Shown: one piece after another, positions 1-8,934 of the stretch
Numbering within the stretch: the first letter of the stretch is position 1
Layout: each line of letters starts with the position of its first letter
Assembly: GCF_003863365.1 (NCBI RefSeq)
Contig: NZ_RQXT01000024.1
Coordinates: 28,470 to 92,469 of the forward strand
DNA length: 64,000 nucleotides
Direction of reading: 5' to 3'
Source: Mesorhizobium tamadayense
Lineage (GTDB): Bacteria > Pseudomonadota > Alphaproteobacteria > Rhizobiales > Rhizobiaceae
The notes under the pieces: generated by a model
What the model saw: only the letters and a program-made list of their open reading frames with translations
Database searches by the model: none
What the model was told of the DNA's origin: nothing
Made by a program: the position numbers and the translations under genes

Positions 1-151
1 TCCAGTGCGACGGCCCGCCATAGAGGAAGTGCTTCTTGCCCTCTTCCCAGGCCGCCGCCGAGCGCGGATGCGTGTCGAGGAAGCGCGCCTGCTGGCGGTC
101 GAGCAGGTGTTCAATCGTCGCGGGTTGCAAATCGTTTCTGCTGGCGGCCAT
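1..151 (-). CDS. Class III aminotransferase, N-terminal part (cut by window edge)
   Basis: Only the first 50 codons lie in the window; the gene continues past the left edge. The peptide begins MAASRNDLQPATIEHLLDRQ and soon reads EEGKKHFLYGGPSHW, which resembles the N-terminus of PLP-dependent class III aminotransferases of the glutamate-1-semialdehyde aminomutase/aspartate aminotransferase group. The catalytic lysine would lie outside the window, so activity cannot be judged. The gene is divergent from the IclR gene at 313 and probably shares its control region. The family call rests on a short stretch and the exact substrate is unknown. Confidence 0.6.
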   Translation of the reverse strand, partial: MAASRNDLQPATIEHLLDRQQARFLDTHPRSAAAWEEGKKHFLYGGPSHW

Positions 152-211
152 CACGGCGCTGAACTCTCCCTGACGCGCAAAATTCCGGGGCGCTTAACCG
201 TTCCCAGTCGG

Positions 212-299
212 TTCATTATTTGAACCATTGTTTTGTATGTTATATGCACACTGCAAGCTGGATCGGCTTCTGTCAAGTTAATTCACATGCGAAGTATCT
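212..299 (+). promoter_or_regulatory. Control region shared in sequence with the second IclR gene
   Basis: The block from 271 to 299 starts TGTCAAGTTAATTC and ends AAGTATCT. It recurs at 23992-24020 with 25 of 29 positions identical, again just upstream of an IclR gene. A second shared word, TTCATTATTTG, lies further upstream at 212-222 and at 23939-23949. Conservation of spaced non-coding words before two paralogous regulators suggests an IclR operator/promoter. Which part is operator and which is the -10/-35 region cannot be settled by eye. Confidence 0.55.
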
Positions 300-312
300 C
301 GGAGAAGGCATC

Positions 313-1059
313 ATGAGCACAGTGGGCAAGGCGGTGTCGCTGTTGGAGCTGTTCACGCTGCACGAGCCGGAGATCGGGCTATCCGATCTCGCCCGCCGGG
401 CTGGGCTGGACAAGGCCACCGCCCGGCGCCTCTTGATGGCGCTCGCCGCCCACCGGCTGATCGAGCAGGAGCCGCGGAGCCGCCGCTACCGGCTGGGCGC
501 CGGCCTGTCGCGGCTCGCACGCATTCGCGACGCGCATTTCCCCTTCGTGCGCCTCGCGGCGCCGGTGATCCGGGAACTCGCGCTCGAGACCGGCGAGACC
601 GTGCATCTGTCGGAATTCAGCGCCGGCGCGCTGCTCACCGTGCATGTCGAACTGTCGGCCAAGGCCAACCGGGTCAATGTCGATGTCGGCCAGGTGCTGC
701 CGCTGCACGGCACGGCATCGGGTATTGCCTTCCTCGCCGCCTCGCGGCTGGAAGTGGTCAGCGCCTATCTTGAGAAGCCTTTGCAGGCCTTCACCGCGCA
801 TACGATGACAGGGCCGGACACGCTGGCAAAAGCCATCGCGTTTGCAGCGGCAAGCGGCTATTCGCGCAGCTCGCAGGGTTATGAGGAAGGCGTGCACAGC
901 ATAGGTGCCGCGATCCTCGGCGCTGACGGCCAGCCGATCGGCACGTTGTCGATCGCCTCCCCCGTCTCACGCGTCGACGACAAGGTGGCGGCCGGCCAGG
1001 GCGAGGCGGCGGTCAGGGCGGCCAGGCTGATCACTGCACGGCTGACCGGCGAGGCATAA
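313..1059 (+). CDS. IclR family transcriptional regulator (first of a paralogous pair)
   Basis: This 248-residue protein has an N-terminal winged helix-turn-helix (LSDLARRAGLDKATARRLL, about residues 22-40) and a C-terminal effector-binding IclR domain (GETVHLSEF, TASGIAFLA, SQGYEEGVHS). The ATG at 313 was chosen because GGAGAAGG lies just upstream and because the homologous regulator at 24041 starts with the same MSTV; a longer in-frame extension to 220 lacks these supports. Family members usually repress a neighbouring catabolic operon until the effector binds. The divergent aminotransferase at 151 is the obvious target. The protein is clearly similar over its full length to the IclR at 24041. 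Confidence 0.9.
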   Translation: MSTVGKAVSLLELFTLHEPEIGLSDLARRAGLDKATARRLLMALAAHRLIEQEPRSRRYRLGAGLSRLARIRDAHFPFVRLAAPVIRELALETGETVHLSEFSAGALLTVHVELSAKANRVNVDVGQVLPLHGTASGIAFLAASRLEVVSAYLEKPLQAFTAHTMTGPDTLAKAIAFAAASGYSRSSQGYEEGVHSIGAAILGADGQPIGTLSIASPVSRVDDKVAAGQGEAAVRAARLITARLTGEA

Positions 1060-1170
1060 CGTCATCTCTGCCGTTGCGGCAGAGATGGTTAGCGTGTTAA
1101 CTTCCGAGCTGGACGCTTCGGGCATTGCCCTGGCGCCACAATCCCGCGACAAAGACGGGAAGTCTGGTTT

Positions 1171-1218
1171 GAGCATGATCTTTCCGAAAACCGGTTTCGA
1201 CATTTCGGGATCATGCTC
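1171..1218. repeat. Palindromic intergenic repeat (rhizobial REP-like)
   Basis: GAGCATGATC at 1171-1180 is mirrored by GATCATGCTC at 1209-1218, with TTTCCGAAAACCGG and TTTCGACATTTCGG between them. This looks like a dispersed palindromic element that is common between genes in Mesorhizobium and related genomes (recalled, not searched). It lies between the IclR and AraC genes and probably forms a hairpin in transcripts. Confidence 0.7.
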
Positions 1219-1232
1219 TGGAGGAGGAAACG

Positions 1233-2186
1233 ATGCATGCTGCCGCCCACCATGTGAGCGTCGCCGACGGCGAGGCCTTCCTGTCCGCGTCGCGGATGCT
1301 GTTCGGTCCGATCACCCAGCGCTTTTCGCGCGGCGAAGCACCGTCGCTGCCGAAGCTGGTCTCGGTCAATCTGGGCTCCTGCCGCCTGTCCGAGATCAGG
1401 GCGAAATCGCATCTGGTCGTCAACGATCGCGCCTTCTGGCGCAGCTTCGACCCCGACGCGATCAAGATCCTGATGCAGCTCAAGGGCCGCAGCCGCTTCG
1501 AGCAGCAGCAGACGGCGATAGACCTCGGCCCGCGCGCTGCGATCATCTACGATCCGGTGCGCGCCTATTCGCTGCAGAACCTTTCCGATGTCGACCAGCT
1601 TATCCTGCAGGTGCCGCGCTCGACCTTCGGCGACGAGACGCTGGCGCGCCTTTCGGCGCCGGTGCCGCTGCCCGGCGAGGACGACAGCCTGACGCATATC
1701 GTGTCGGGCCTGATGCAGATGGCGATCGGCGAGGCGCACAAGCTGGACGAGGCCGGCTGCCGCCGCGTCGGCGAAAGCCTGATTCAGCTCGTCAACGGAC
1801 TGATCCAGGCCAAGCCGATGGCGCCGGAATTCCGCCGCTCGCCGCTGGAAGCTCTTCGTGAAAGGATCGTCGCCTATATCGACGCCAATCTCGCCCGCAG
1901 CAGCCTGTCGGCGGAAGACATCGCCCGCCATATGGGCTGCTCCCGACGCTACCTGCACCGCGCCTTCGAAGGCGAAGGCGCCACACTGGAGCGCTTCGTC
2001 TGGGACAGGCGGCTGGAGCGCAGCAAGGAAGAGCTGCTCTCGCCCGCGCGCGCCTCAGCCTCGATCTCCGAAATCGCGTTTGCGTGCGGGTTTAATTCCA
2101 GCGCGCATTTTTCGCGGGCGTTCAAGAGCAAGTATGACGTGGCGCCACGGGAACTGAGGGAGCGGGTGCGGGCTGTGGTGCATTGA
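1233..2186 (+). CDS. AraC family transcriptional activator, FeaR-like
   Basis: The 317-residue protein has an N-terminal AraC-binding-like ligand domain and a C-terminal pair of helix-turn-helix motifs (LSAEDIARHMGCSRRYLHRAF, about residues 227-247, and ISEIAFACGFNSSAHFSRAF, about 278-297). The ATG at 1233 follows a strong GGAGGAGGAAA ribosome site. The overall layout resembles FeaR/NphR-type activators that control oxidation of aromatic amines, aldehydes or nitriles. That would fit the aldehyde dehydrogenase genes downstream, but no target is shown by the sequence. It is followed convergently by an oxidoreductase gene. Confidence 0.85.
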   Translation: MHAAAHHVSVADGEAFLSASRMLFGPITQRFSRGEAPSLPKLVSVNLGSCRLSEIRAKSHLVVNDRAFWRSFDPDAIKILMQLKGRSRFEQQQTAIDLGPRAAIIYDPVRAYSLQNLSDVDQLILQVPRSTFGDETLARLSAPVPLPGEDDSLTHIVSGLMQMAIGEAHKLDEAGCRRVGESLIQLVNGLIQAKPMAPEFRRSPLEALRERIVAYIDANLARSSLSAEDIARHMGCSRRYLHRAFEGEGATLERFVWDRRLERSKEELLSPARASASISEIAFACGFNSSAHFSRAFKSKYDVAPRELRERVRAVVH

Positions 2187-2319
2187 GGGCAGGAACGCAT
2201 GACCTGTCGCATCGGCCGGCTCGATAGAAAGCAGCCGCTGGGGCGACTGCCAGACGAGCAGACAGCGCCACGAGCAGGCATCGAATGAAGCCTTCCTGCT
2301 TCCCACAAACAGGAAATGG

Positions 2320-3321
2320 CTACCTGACCTTGATAACGACCTTGCCCTTGGCACGTCCTGTTTCGACATAAGCCAGAGCCTTGTTGGTCGCTTCAAATGG
2401 AAAGACCCGATCCACGACCGGGCGGATTGCCCCGGACTCGACCAGGGAAGTGATTTTGCCCAGCTGATCGCCCTGCGCCCACATGAAGAGGAACGAATAG
2501 TTCACGCCACGGCGCTTGGCTTTGGTCCGAATAGCGCGGCTTAGAAGGCGCAGAACCATCCTAAGCATCACGTTCAGTCCCTTTTCCCTGGCAAATTCGG
2601 GATCCGGTGGACCGGAGATGGAAATGAGCTTCCCGCCTGGTTTCAGCACATTCAGGGATTTTTCAAGCGTTTTGGCGTCCTGACTGTTCAAGACGACGTC
2701 GTAGCCCGACAGAACTTTCTCGAAGTCGTCCTTCCTGTAGTCGACGACGGTGTCGGCGCCGAGACCTTTCACCAGATCGGCGCTCGCTGCGCTGGCCGTT
2801 GTCGCAACGGTCGCGCCGAGGTGCTTGGCCAACTGAATGGCGATTGATCCAACGCCGCCGGATCCGGCCTGGATAAAGACTTTCTGCCCTTTCCTCAGGC
2901 TTGCCCTTTCGACGAGCGTCTGCCAGGCGGTCAGACCGACCAGAGGGATCGAGGCTGCCTCTTCCATGCTTAAGTTTTTGGGCTTCAAGGCAACGTCGGC
3001 TTCATTGATGGCGATGGATTCGGCGAACGTCCCTATCCGTCCATCGCGCGGGCGTGCGTAGATTTCATCGCCGGGCTTGAACTTGCGAACTTTTGATCCG
3101 ACCCGGACGACCCGCCCAGCCACGTCGTGGCCCAGGATGAACGGCCGGCGATACGGCAGGATGAGCTTGAATTCGCCGGTTCTGATCTTGGAATCCAGCA
3201 GATTCACCCCGGCAGCATGGACCTCGACCAAGACATCGTTGTCCTGAAGCTCCGGCTCCGGCATCTCGGCCAACCGCAGAATGCCCTTCTTATTATACTT
3301 ATCGACAACGAATGCCTTCAT
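2320..3321 (-). CDS. NADP-dependent MDR-type oxidoreductase (quinone reductase-like)
   Basis: The 333-residue protein has an N-terminal GroES-like domain and a Rossmann nucleotide-binding fold with GSGGVGSIAIQLAKHLGA at about residues 154-171. There is no structural-zinc cysteine cluster, so it belongs with the zinc-free quinone/enone reductases of the medium-chain dehydrogenase/reductase superfamily. It is the last gene of a probable minus-strand operon (SDR, hydrolase, this gene; gaps of about 85-90 bp) whose first gene diverges from a TetR gene. The Shine-Dalgarno is weak (AAAGTA). The substrate is unknown; detoxification of reactive carbonyls or quinones is plausible. Confidence 0.85.
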   Translation of the reverse strand: MKAFVVDKYNKKGILRLAEMPEPELQDNDVLVEVHAAGVNLLDSKIRTGEFKLILPYRRPFILGHDVAGRVVRVGSKVRKFKPGDEIYARPRDGRIGTFAESIAINEADVALKPKNLSMEEAASIPLVGLTAWQTLVERASLRKGQKVFIQAGSGGVGSIAIQLAKHLGATVATTASAASADLVKGLGADTVVDYRKDDFEKVLSGYDVVLNSQDAKTLEKSLNVLKPGGKLISISGPPDPEFAREKGLNVMLRMVLRLLSRAIRTKAKRRGVNYSFLFMWAQGDQLGKITSLVESGAIRPVVDRVFPFEATNKALAYVETGRAKGKVVIKVR

Positions 3322-3410
3322 GGCAGTTACTTTCTATGATTGTCTGTTGGGTGTTCCGGGACGGAACAAGCCCCAGCGTTTCGGCTGCAACGCCGCATGT
3401 GAGAAAGGCG

Positions 3411-4277
3411 TCAGGCCTCGAGGAAGGACACTGCTTTGGGGACGAAATCGGTGTAATTCTGAAAGACCCCGCCATGCCCGGCATCCGGGTAGATCACCAG
3501 ATGCGCCCTCGGGATGCGCCGGGCGAGGTCATAGGTATTGCTGCTCGGCACCATCCTATCCTGATCCCCATTCGCAACCAGAGTGGGAATGCGGATGGCG
3601 CTCAGGTCTTGCGGCGCCTGCAGTCCATAGGCCTTGATCGCCTTGAATTGCGCGCTGAGCGCGCGCAGCGATATCGCCTTGTCCCGGTTGGTCCTGCGCT
3701 CCTTCAGCCGGTCCAGAAATGCGTTCGCGGCGCGGCGACCATTCGGCGTCCTTGTGAAGAAGAGATAGTATTTCGGGTCTCGAAAAGTCAGCCAGCCCTT
3801 GATCATGTCCACGATCGTCAGCGGCGTCACCTTGTCGATGCCTTCACCGCCTGCCGGCCCTGTGCCGGCCAGGATGAGTTTGCGCACAAGCCTAGGCTCA
3901 GTCAGAACGATATCCTGCGCCACGAAGCCGCCGAGTGAAAAGCCGAAGAGATCGACTTCTTCGATTCCCAAGGCCCGGATAAAGGCGACCGCGTCCCGCG
4001 CCATCTCGGGTATGGTGGACGGCGTTTTGCCACCCGAAGCACCGATGCCGCGATTGTCGACGGTGATCACCCAGCGTGTCGCGGCGAGGCCATCGACGAT
4101 GCGTGGATCAAAGTTGTCCAGCTGAGCGCCGAGGTGGTTGAGCAGGATCACCGGCACGCCGGTCCTGGGCCCGAGTTCCCGGTAGACAAATGCCGTACCA
4201 CCGACATCGACAGAGCGGGTCGGAGTGTCCCGGAACAATGCGCGGAAATGGGGGGCCTGATTGAATGTATGCGTCAT
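3411..4277 (-). CDS. Alpha/beta hydrolase
   Basis: The 288-residue protein has the alpha/beta-hydrolase nucleophile elbow GFSLGG, an acid-loop candidate NGDQDRMVP and a C-terminal histidine in DAGHGGVFQ, so the triad looks complete. The start at 4277 was preferred to an upstream in-frame ATG at 4334 because GGACGGAAG precedes it at normal distance. It is the middle gene of the TetR-linked operon. The family includes esterases, lactonases and C-C hydrolases; nothing here decides the substrate. Confidence 0.87.
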   Translation of the reverse strand: MTHTFNQAPHFRALFRDTPTRSVDVGGTAFVYRELGPRTGVPVILLNHLGAQLDNFDPRIVDGLAATRWVITVDNRGIGASGGKTPSTIPEMARDAVAFIRALGIEEVDLFGFSLGGFVAQDIVLTEPRLVRKLILAGTGPAGGEGIDKVTPLTIVDMIKGWLTFRDPKYYLFFTRTPNGRRAANAFLDRLKERRTNRDKAISLRALSAQFKAIKAYGLQAPQDLSAIRIPTLVANGDQDRMVPSSNTYDLARRIPRAHLVIYPDAGHGGVFQNYTDFVPKAVSFLEA

Positions 4278-4363
4278 GCTTGCCACTTCCGTCCTATGGC
4301 GCCTGACCAATTGTGTTGTGGTTGCCAGTCTCATGTGCGTGAAATCCTCTGCCTTGCTGTTGT

Positions 4364-5179
4364 TCAGACCGGCAAGCGGAACTGCTTGCGCAGGCTCTTG
4401 TCGAATATCCCTGCGGGGGCAAAACGGCGCAGCATGCTGACCTGCCGCGCCGCCTTGCCGGCGGTATAACGCCGCCGCGGACGGGCATCGGTCGCTGCCC
4501 TGACGACCACCTCCGCCACCACCTCCGGCCGGTCGGCTATCGGCATCACATCGCGAAGGAGCGCAGCGACCCCGGCCCGCGCATTATCGTATTCCTTCAA
4601 CAGGGAATCCGGCTCGATTCCGTTCTGGTCGAAGACGGTACGCACGAATGCCGGCTCGATGACGGAGACGCGAATATTAAAGGCACGAACCTCGTGATCG
4701 AGCGATTCCGAATAGCCCTCAAGCGCGTGCTTGACCGCCGAGTAATGAGCTGAGTATGGCGCGGGTACCAATCCCAGAATCGAGCCGATATTGATGATGC
4801 GCCCTTGGCCGCGCCGCCGCATCGACGGCAATACCGCGTTGGTCATCCGCATGACGCCGAACAGATTGACGTCGAACAGGGCTTGAACTTGGGCGACCGA
4901 GGATTCCTCGGCACCCCCAAGCAGGCCGACGCCGGCGTTGTTGACCAACAGGTCGATCCTGCCGGTTCGCGATAGCACGGTCGAAACGAGCGTGTTGACG
5001 GCGACATCGTCAGTCACGTCGCAAGCCAGCATCGTCACCCCATCCGGGCCGTTGCCGGCCTCGCGGCGACTTGTTCCGAAGACAGTGAACCCCGCCCGCG
5101 CCAAGGCTTCGGCGCTGGCGCGGCCTATGCCCGAGGAGGCTCCGGTCACGATTGCGGTTTTTCCAGAATTCGCATTCAT
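4364..5179 (-). CDS. Short-chain dehydrogenase/reductase (SDR)
   Basis: This is a classical SDR of 271 residues. The cofactor motif TGASSGIG is at about residues 12-19, NNAGVG near 85 and the catalytic YSAVK near 148, preceded by the active-site serine in INIGSILG. A TTTGGAG ribosome site lies 7 nt before the ATG. It is the first gene of the three-gene operon 5179-2320, which diverges from the TetR gene and its two palindromic sites. The early cofactor-loop residues do not clearly separate NAD from NADP use, and the substrate is unknown. Confidence 0.9.
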   Translation of the reverse strand: MNANSGKTAIVTGASSGIGRASAEALARAGFTVFGTSRREAGNGPDGVTMLACDVTDDVAVNTLVSTVLSRTGRIDLLVNNAGVGLLGGAEESSVAQVQALFDVNLFGVMRMTNAVLPSMRRRGQGRIINIGSILGLVPAPYSAHYSAVKHALEGYSESLDHEVRAFNIRVSVIEPAFVRTVFDQNGIEPDSLLKEYDNARAGVAALLRDVMPIADRPEVVAEVVVRAATDARPRRRYTAGKAARQVSMLRRFAPAGIFDKSLRKQFRLPV

Positions 5180-5224
5180 TTTGATGCTCCAAACTCAGGG
5201 GGCTAGCTTATTTTCATTGATTGA

Positions 5225-5257
5225 ATTATGATTGTAATATCAGATTATGATCATAAT
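5225..5257. promoter_or_regulatory. Double operator for the divergent TetR regulator
   Basis: ATTATGATCATAAT at 5244-5257 is a perfect 14-bp palindrome. A degenerate copy, ATTATGATTGTAAT (12 of 14 identical), sits at 5225-5238, 19 bp away in the same orientation. Both lie in the 103-bp divergent region between the SDR operon and tetR, the normal place for a TetR autoregulatory operator. Binding is inferred. Confidence 0.7.
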
Positions 5258-5282
5258 GCAATAGCAAATCGGAAGTGAGAAC

Positions 5283-5849
5283 ATGCGCTACGAAAAAGGA
5301 CGGAAGGACGCGTCACGCAGCCGGATCATGGAGGTCGCCGCCGAACGTTTTCGATGCGACGGCATCGCTGCGTCCGGGCTTGCAAGCATCATGAGCGACG
5401 CCGGGCTGACGAACGGGGCCTTCTATCCGCATTTTCAGTCCAAGGCGGAGCTTGTCCGGGAAAGCGTGGCGGAGGCCCTGGAGGCTCAGTCGCGTCAATT
5501 GCAGGAAGCGTTGGCCTCTGGCGGCCTGGATATGGCCATAGAGGCGTATCTGTCGGCCGAGCACCGGGACAGTCCGGGAAAGGGCTGCGCTTCAGCCGCG
5601 CTGTTGCCGGAAATTGCGCGTCAGCCGCCTGAAACGCGGAAACTCTATGCTGAGCGCTTACACACTTTGGTGCGCCAGATAGCTGAAGCTCTTCCGCAGA
5701 CCAAAGACCCCGAGGGCGCTGCGTTGAGCATTTTTGCTGCGCTCATCGGCGCGCTGCAACTGGCGCGCGCCCTGGAAGGGACGGAATTGTCGGATCGCAT
5801 TCTTGCGGCAGGGAAGGATGCGGCGCGGGTGCTGATCCAGCAGCGTTAG
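5283..5849 (+). CDS. TetR/AcrR family transcriptional regulator
   Basis: The 188-residue protein starts with the typical TetR DNA-binding region (RSRIMEVAAERFRCDGIAAS, then LASIMSDAGLTNGAFYPHFQ with the NGAFYPHF recognition helix, about residues 30-47), followed by a helical ligand domain. It is transcribed away from the SDR/hydrolase/MDR operon, across a region holding two palindromic sites, so it most likely represses that operon and itself. Repressors of this group often sense small toxic organic molecules, which would fit the linked oxidoreductases. Confidence 0.9.
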   Translation: MRYEKGRKDASRSRIMEVAAERFRCDGIAASGLASIMSDAGLTNGAFYPHFQSKAELVRESVAEALEAQSRQLQEALASGGLDMAIEAYLSAEHRDSPGKGCASAALLPEIARQPPETRKLYAERLHTLVRQIAEALPQTKDPEGAALSIFAALIGALQLARALEGTELSDRILAAGKDAARVLIQQR

Positions 5850-5960
5850 ACGAGGGCGGCGCGCCGCCCATCATCCCTGGGCACGCAGAGTTCCTCAGGC
5901 GGGCCGCGCCGAGCGCGCCTTGTCACATGAGCGAGCGGATCGGTTAAGGCCGCGAAGGGC

Positions 5961-6947
5961 TCAAACCGTCACGACGATCTTGCCGAACTGCTCGCCCGAT
6001 TCGAGGAAGCGGTGCGCCTCGACGATCCGCTCGAACGGAAAGGTCCTGGCAATCACGGGCTTCAGCGCGCCCGATGCGAGGCCGTCGAGAATGAAGCGCT
6101 TAGCTGCTTCCAGCCGCTCCGGATCACCGGTGATTTCGTGGACGAGGTAGCCGCGCAACGTCAGCGTCTTGGCCAGCACCTCGAGCAGCGGGAACGGCGT
6201 CGGCTCGGGGCTCAGGCCGCCATATTCGAGGAGGATGCCGCCGCGCGACATCGCGGCCGTCAGAGGCGTGAAGATCGGGCCGCCAACAGCGTCGAGCACG
6301 ACGCGCACGCCCGCCGGCGCGATCTCCTTCAGCCCCGCTTCGAGGTCTTCTTCCTCGGAAGCCACGACATGGGAAGCGCCCGCAGCGAGCAGCGCCTCTT
6401 TCTTGGCGGACGTCCGCGTCACGGCTATCGGCACGGCGCCGACGCTGTTGGCGATCTGGATGGCTGCCAGCCCGACGCTGCTCGAAGCGGCGGTGATGAC
6501 GACGGGCTCGCCGCGGCCGAGACGGGCGATATCGACCAGCGCGCCATAGGCGGTGAGATACTGCATCCATGTCGCGGCGGCCGCTTCAAAGCCGAGCGAC
6601 GGCGGATGCTTGACGACGAGCTCGGCCGGAAAGGTGACGAGTTCACCATAGGCCGGCCAGCGCGGCATCGAGCGCGGCGGGATGATGCTGACCGCATCGC
6701 CCGGCGCGAAGCCGTCGACGCCGTCGCCGATCGCTTCGACTATCCCGGCCGCCTCAAGGCCGAGGCCCGAGGGCAGCGTGGGCGTCTCGATGTAGGTGCC
6801 CTTGCGCATCGAGGCCTCGGCGCGGTTCAGGCCGAGCGCCTTGACACGGATCCGCACGTCGCCCGGACCGGGCGGCGGAACCTCGACATCCTCGATGCGC
6901 AGAACCTCCGGACCGCCGTGCCGGTGAAAGCGAACTACCCGTGCCAT
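5961..6947 (-). CDS. Zinc-type alcohol dehydrogenase / NADPH:quinone reductase family protein
   Basis: A medium-chain dehydrogenase/reductase of 328 residues that starts MARVVRFHRHGGPEVLRIED. It has a GroES-like half and a Rossmann half (VITAASSSVGLAAIQIANSVGA, which departs from the usual AxxGGVG by reading SSSVG). No zinc ligands are evident. The start at 6947 follows TTGGAG; a frame extension to 7037 would run into the LysR promoter. It is divergent from the lysR gene 101 bp away, which makes it the probable LysR target. The substrate is unknown. Confidence 0.87.
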   Translation of the reverse strand: MARVVRFHRHGGPEVLRIEDVEVPPPGPGDVRIRVKALGLNRAEASMRKGTYIETPTLPSGLGLEAAGIVEAIGDGVDGFAPGDAVSIIPPRSMPRWPAYGELVTFPAELVVKHPPSLGFEAAAATWMQYLTAYGALVDIARLGRGEPVVITAASSSVGLAAIQIANSVGAVPIAVTRTSAKKEALLAAGASHVVASEEEDLEAGLKEIAPAGVRVVLDAVGGPIFTPLTAAMSRGGILLEYGGLSPEPTPFPLLEVLAKTLTLRGYLVHEITGDPERLEAAKRFILDGLASGALKPVIARTFPFERIVEAHRFLESGEQFGKIVVTV

Positions 6948-7048
6948 CCGTTCAACTCCAAATCTAGGTGACGGAATGACTATGCAGACGCCTTTCTGCC
7001 CAATAAATCTGGCTTTAGGGAGAACAGTAGAAACCAACGGTTTGGAAT

Positions 7049-7951
7049 ATGGATCGCCTCGAAAGCATGGAAGTGTTCGTGAAGGCTGTCGATCTCGGCT
7101 CGTTCGCCGCCGCCGCGGCGGCGCTCGACCTGTCGGGTCCGATGGTCGGCAAGCATGTCCGCTTCCTAGAAGAGCGGCTCAGCGTGCGGCTGCTCAACCG
7201 CACGACGCGCCGGCAGAGCCTGACCGATTTCGGGCGTGCTTATTACGAGCGCTGCCGAATCGTGCTGGCGGAAGCAGAAGCCGCGGACGCGTTGGCGGCG
7301 GAGCAGTTGTCCGAGCCGCGCGGCAAGCTGCGGGTGACGATGCCGGCGCATTTCGGCAGACACTGCGTCACGCCGATCCTGCTCGAGCTTGCGCGCCGCT
7401 ATCCGACGCTCGAGCTCGACCTGTCGCTCAGCGACCGTTTCGCCGATCTTGTCGAGGACGGCTTCGATCTGGCGATCCGCACCGGAACGCTCGACGACCG
7501 GGCCGGCATCATCGCGCGCCGCGTGGCGCGCCAGCGCATGATCGTCTGCGCTTCGCCGTCATACATCGCAAGATTCGGCCAGCCGGCCGGCCTGGAGGAT
7601 ATCGCCGGCCATCAGGCGGTGATCTACCGGCGGCTCGGCCATGTCCTCCAGCCCTGGCTGTTTCCGCGCGTCGACGGCGCTGTCGCGGAGATCGCCCCGG
7701 CCGGACGGCTGCGGCTCGACGACCTCGACGCCATCGCGGACGCCGCGACCGACGGCATGGGGCTCGCCTGGCTTCCCTTCTGGCTGGTCCGCTCGCGGAT
7801 TGACGCCGGCAGGCTTGTCCGGCTGCTGCCGGACCGGGCGGATTATCTCTACGACTGCCACGCGCTCTGGCTGCAGACGCCGCATCTGCCGCTGAAGGTG
7901 CGGCTGGCCGTCGATGCGCTGGCGGCGGGGCTGCCGAGACTGATGAGCTAG
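7049..7951 (+). CDS. LysR family transcriptional regulator
   Basis: The 300-residue protein has an N-terminal LysR helix-turn-helix (MEVFVKAVDLGSFAAAAAAL through KHVRFLEERLSVRLLNRTTR, residues 7-57) and a periplasmic-binding-like effector domain from about residue 90 (GKLRVTMPAHFGRH). It is divergent from the MDR gene at 6947 and ends 7 bp before the convergent livM stop. By family precedent it probably regulates the divergent oxidoreductase. Confidence 0.9.
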   Translation: MDRLESMEVFVKAVDLGSFAAAAAALDLSGPMVGKHVRFLEERLSVRLLNRTTRRQSLTDFGRAYYERCRIVLAEAEAADALAAEQLSEPRGKLRVTMPAHFGRHCVTPILLELARRYPTLELDLSLSDRFADLVEDGFDLAIRTGTLDDRAGIIARRVARQRMIVCASPSYIARFGQPAGLEDIAGHQAVIYRRLGHVLQPWLFPRVDGAVAEIAPAGRLRLDDLDAIADAATDGMGLAWLPFWLVRSRIDAGRLVRLLPDRADYLYDCHALWLQTPHLPLKVRLAVDALAAGLPRLMS

Positions 7952-7958
7952 GCGATCG

Positions 7959-8930
7959 TCAGGCCGACTTCAGGCGCCGCATCACACCCAGCCGCGTCAG
8001 CCCTTTCGGCAGGAACAGCATCGCCAGGATGATGGTCAGGCCGGAGATCACCGGGTGATAGTCGGGCACGACGATACGCGCCAGGTCGAACACCGCATAC
8101 ATCACCAGCGCGCCGAGGATCGGGCCGAGCAGCGTGCCGGTGCCGCCGACCACCGTCATCATCAGCGGCAACAGCATCCAGTCGAGGTGGAACACCGAGT
8201 CCGGCCCGACATGGAAGATGTAGTAGGTGTAGAGGCTGCCGGCGACGCCGGCGATGAAGGCGCTGCCGGCGAAGGCCGCGACCTTGACCTTGAGGATATC
8301 GATGCCGTTGGCGGAGGCCGCCATCTCGTCGTCGCGCACAGCGATCAGCGCCAGACCGTAGCGCGAGCGCATCAGCGCGCGGATGGCGAGCGCGGTCCCC
8401 ACCATCAAGCCCAGCCCGACCCAATAATGGGGACGCAGCGTGTCGAAGCTGCTGGCGGGCGCGACGATGCCGAAGGCGCCGCCGGTAAAGTCGCCGCCAT
8501 TGACGAAGAGCACCTTGACGATCTCGCCGAAGCCGAGCGTGCCCAGCGCGAAATAGTCGCCATGGAGCTTGGACAGAAGCGGCAATCCGATGAGCACCGC
8601 CGCGAGCGCCGCGACTAGGCCGCCGAGCAGCATCGTCACCGGATCGAAATAATAGATGCCGGGGTAGGCGTCGTAGAGCGAGCCCCAGAGATAGTTGCCG
8701 CTCCACAGGATCGCGGTGGTGTAGGCGCCGAGCCCGAAGAAGGCATGGCTGCCGAGGCTGATCTGGCCGCCGTAGCCGGCGACCAGGTTCCAGCTCTGCG
8801 CCATGACAGCGTAGAGGAAGACGAAGAACAGAAAGGAGAAATAGTAGGCGTCGACGGCGCCAGGCAGGAACGGCAGCAGCGCCAGCGCTGCGACGACGAC
8901 GATTGCGATCCATTGCAGGGCTCGGCTCAT
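7959..8930 (-). CDS. livM: Branched-chain amino acid-type ABC transporter permease LivM
   Basis: This 323-residue inner-membrane protein has about ten hydrophobic segments and the LivM hallmark GQISLGSHAFFGLGAYTTAI at about residues 55-74. It is the last gene of the five-gene transporter set (binding protein, LivG, LivF, LivH, LivM), starting 4 bp after livH ends. Transporters of this family carry amino acids, amides, aromatic acids or other small organic acids, so the name gives the family and not the substrate. The linked SDR, NTF2-like and MoaF genes suggest a catabolic substrate. Confidence 0.92.
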   Translation of the reverse strand: MSRALQWIAIVVVAALALLPFLPGAVDAYYFSFLFFVFLYAVMAQSWNLVAGYGGQISLGSHAFFGLGAYTTAILWSGNYLWGSLYDAYPGIYYFDPVTMLLGGLVAALAAVLIGLPLLSKLHGDYFALGTLGFGEIVKVLFVNGGDFTGGAFGIVAPASSFDTLRPHYWVGLGLMVGTALAIRALMRSRYGLALIAVRDDEMAASANGIDILKVKVAAFAGSAFIAGVAGSLYTYYIFHVGPDSVFHLDWMLLPLMMTVVGGTGTLLGPILGALVMYAVFDLARIVVPDYHPVISGLTIILAMLFLPKGLTRLGVMRRLKSA

Positions 8931-8934
8931 CGTC

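Noticed and set aside
1..223. A plus-strand frame at the left edge
   Set aside because: The minus strand carries an aminotransferase N-terminus across 1-151, and the plus frame has no known motif.
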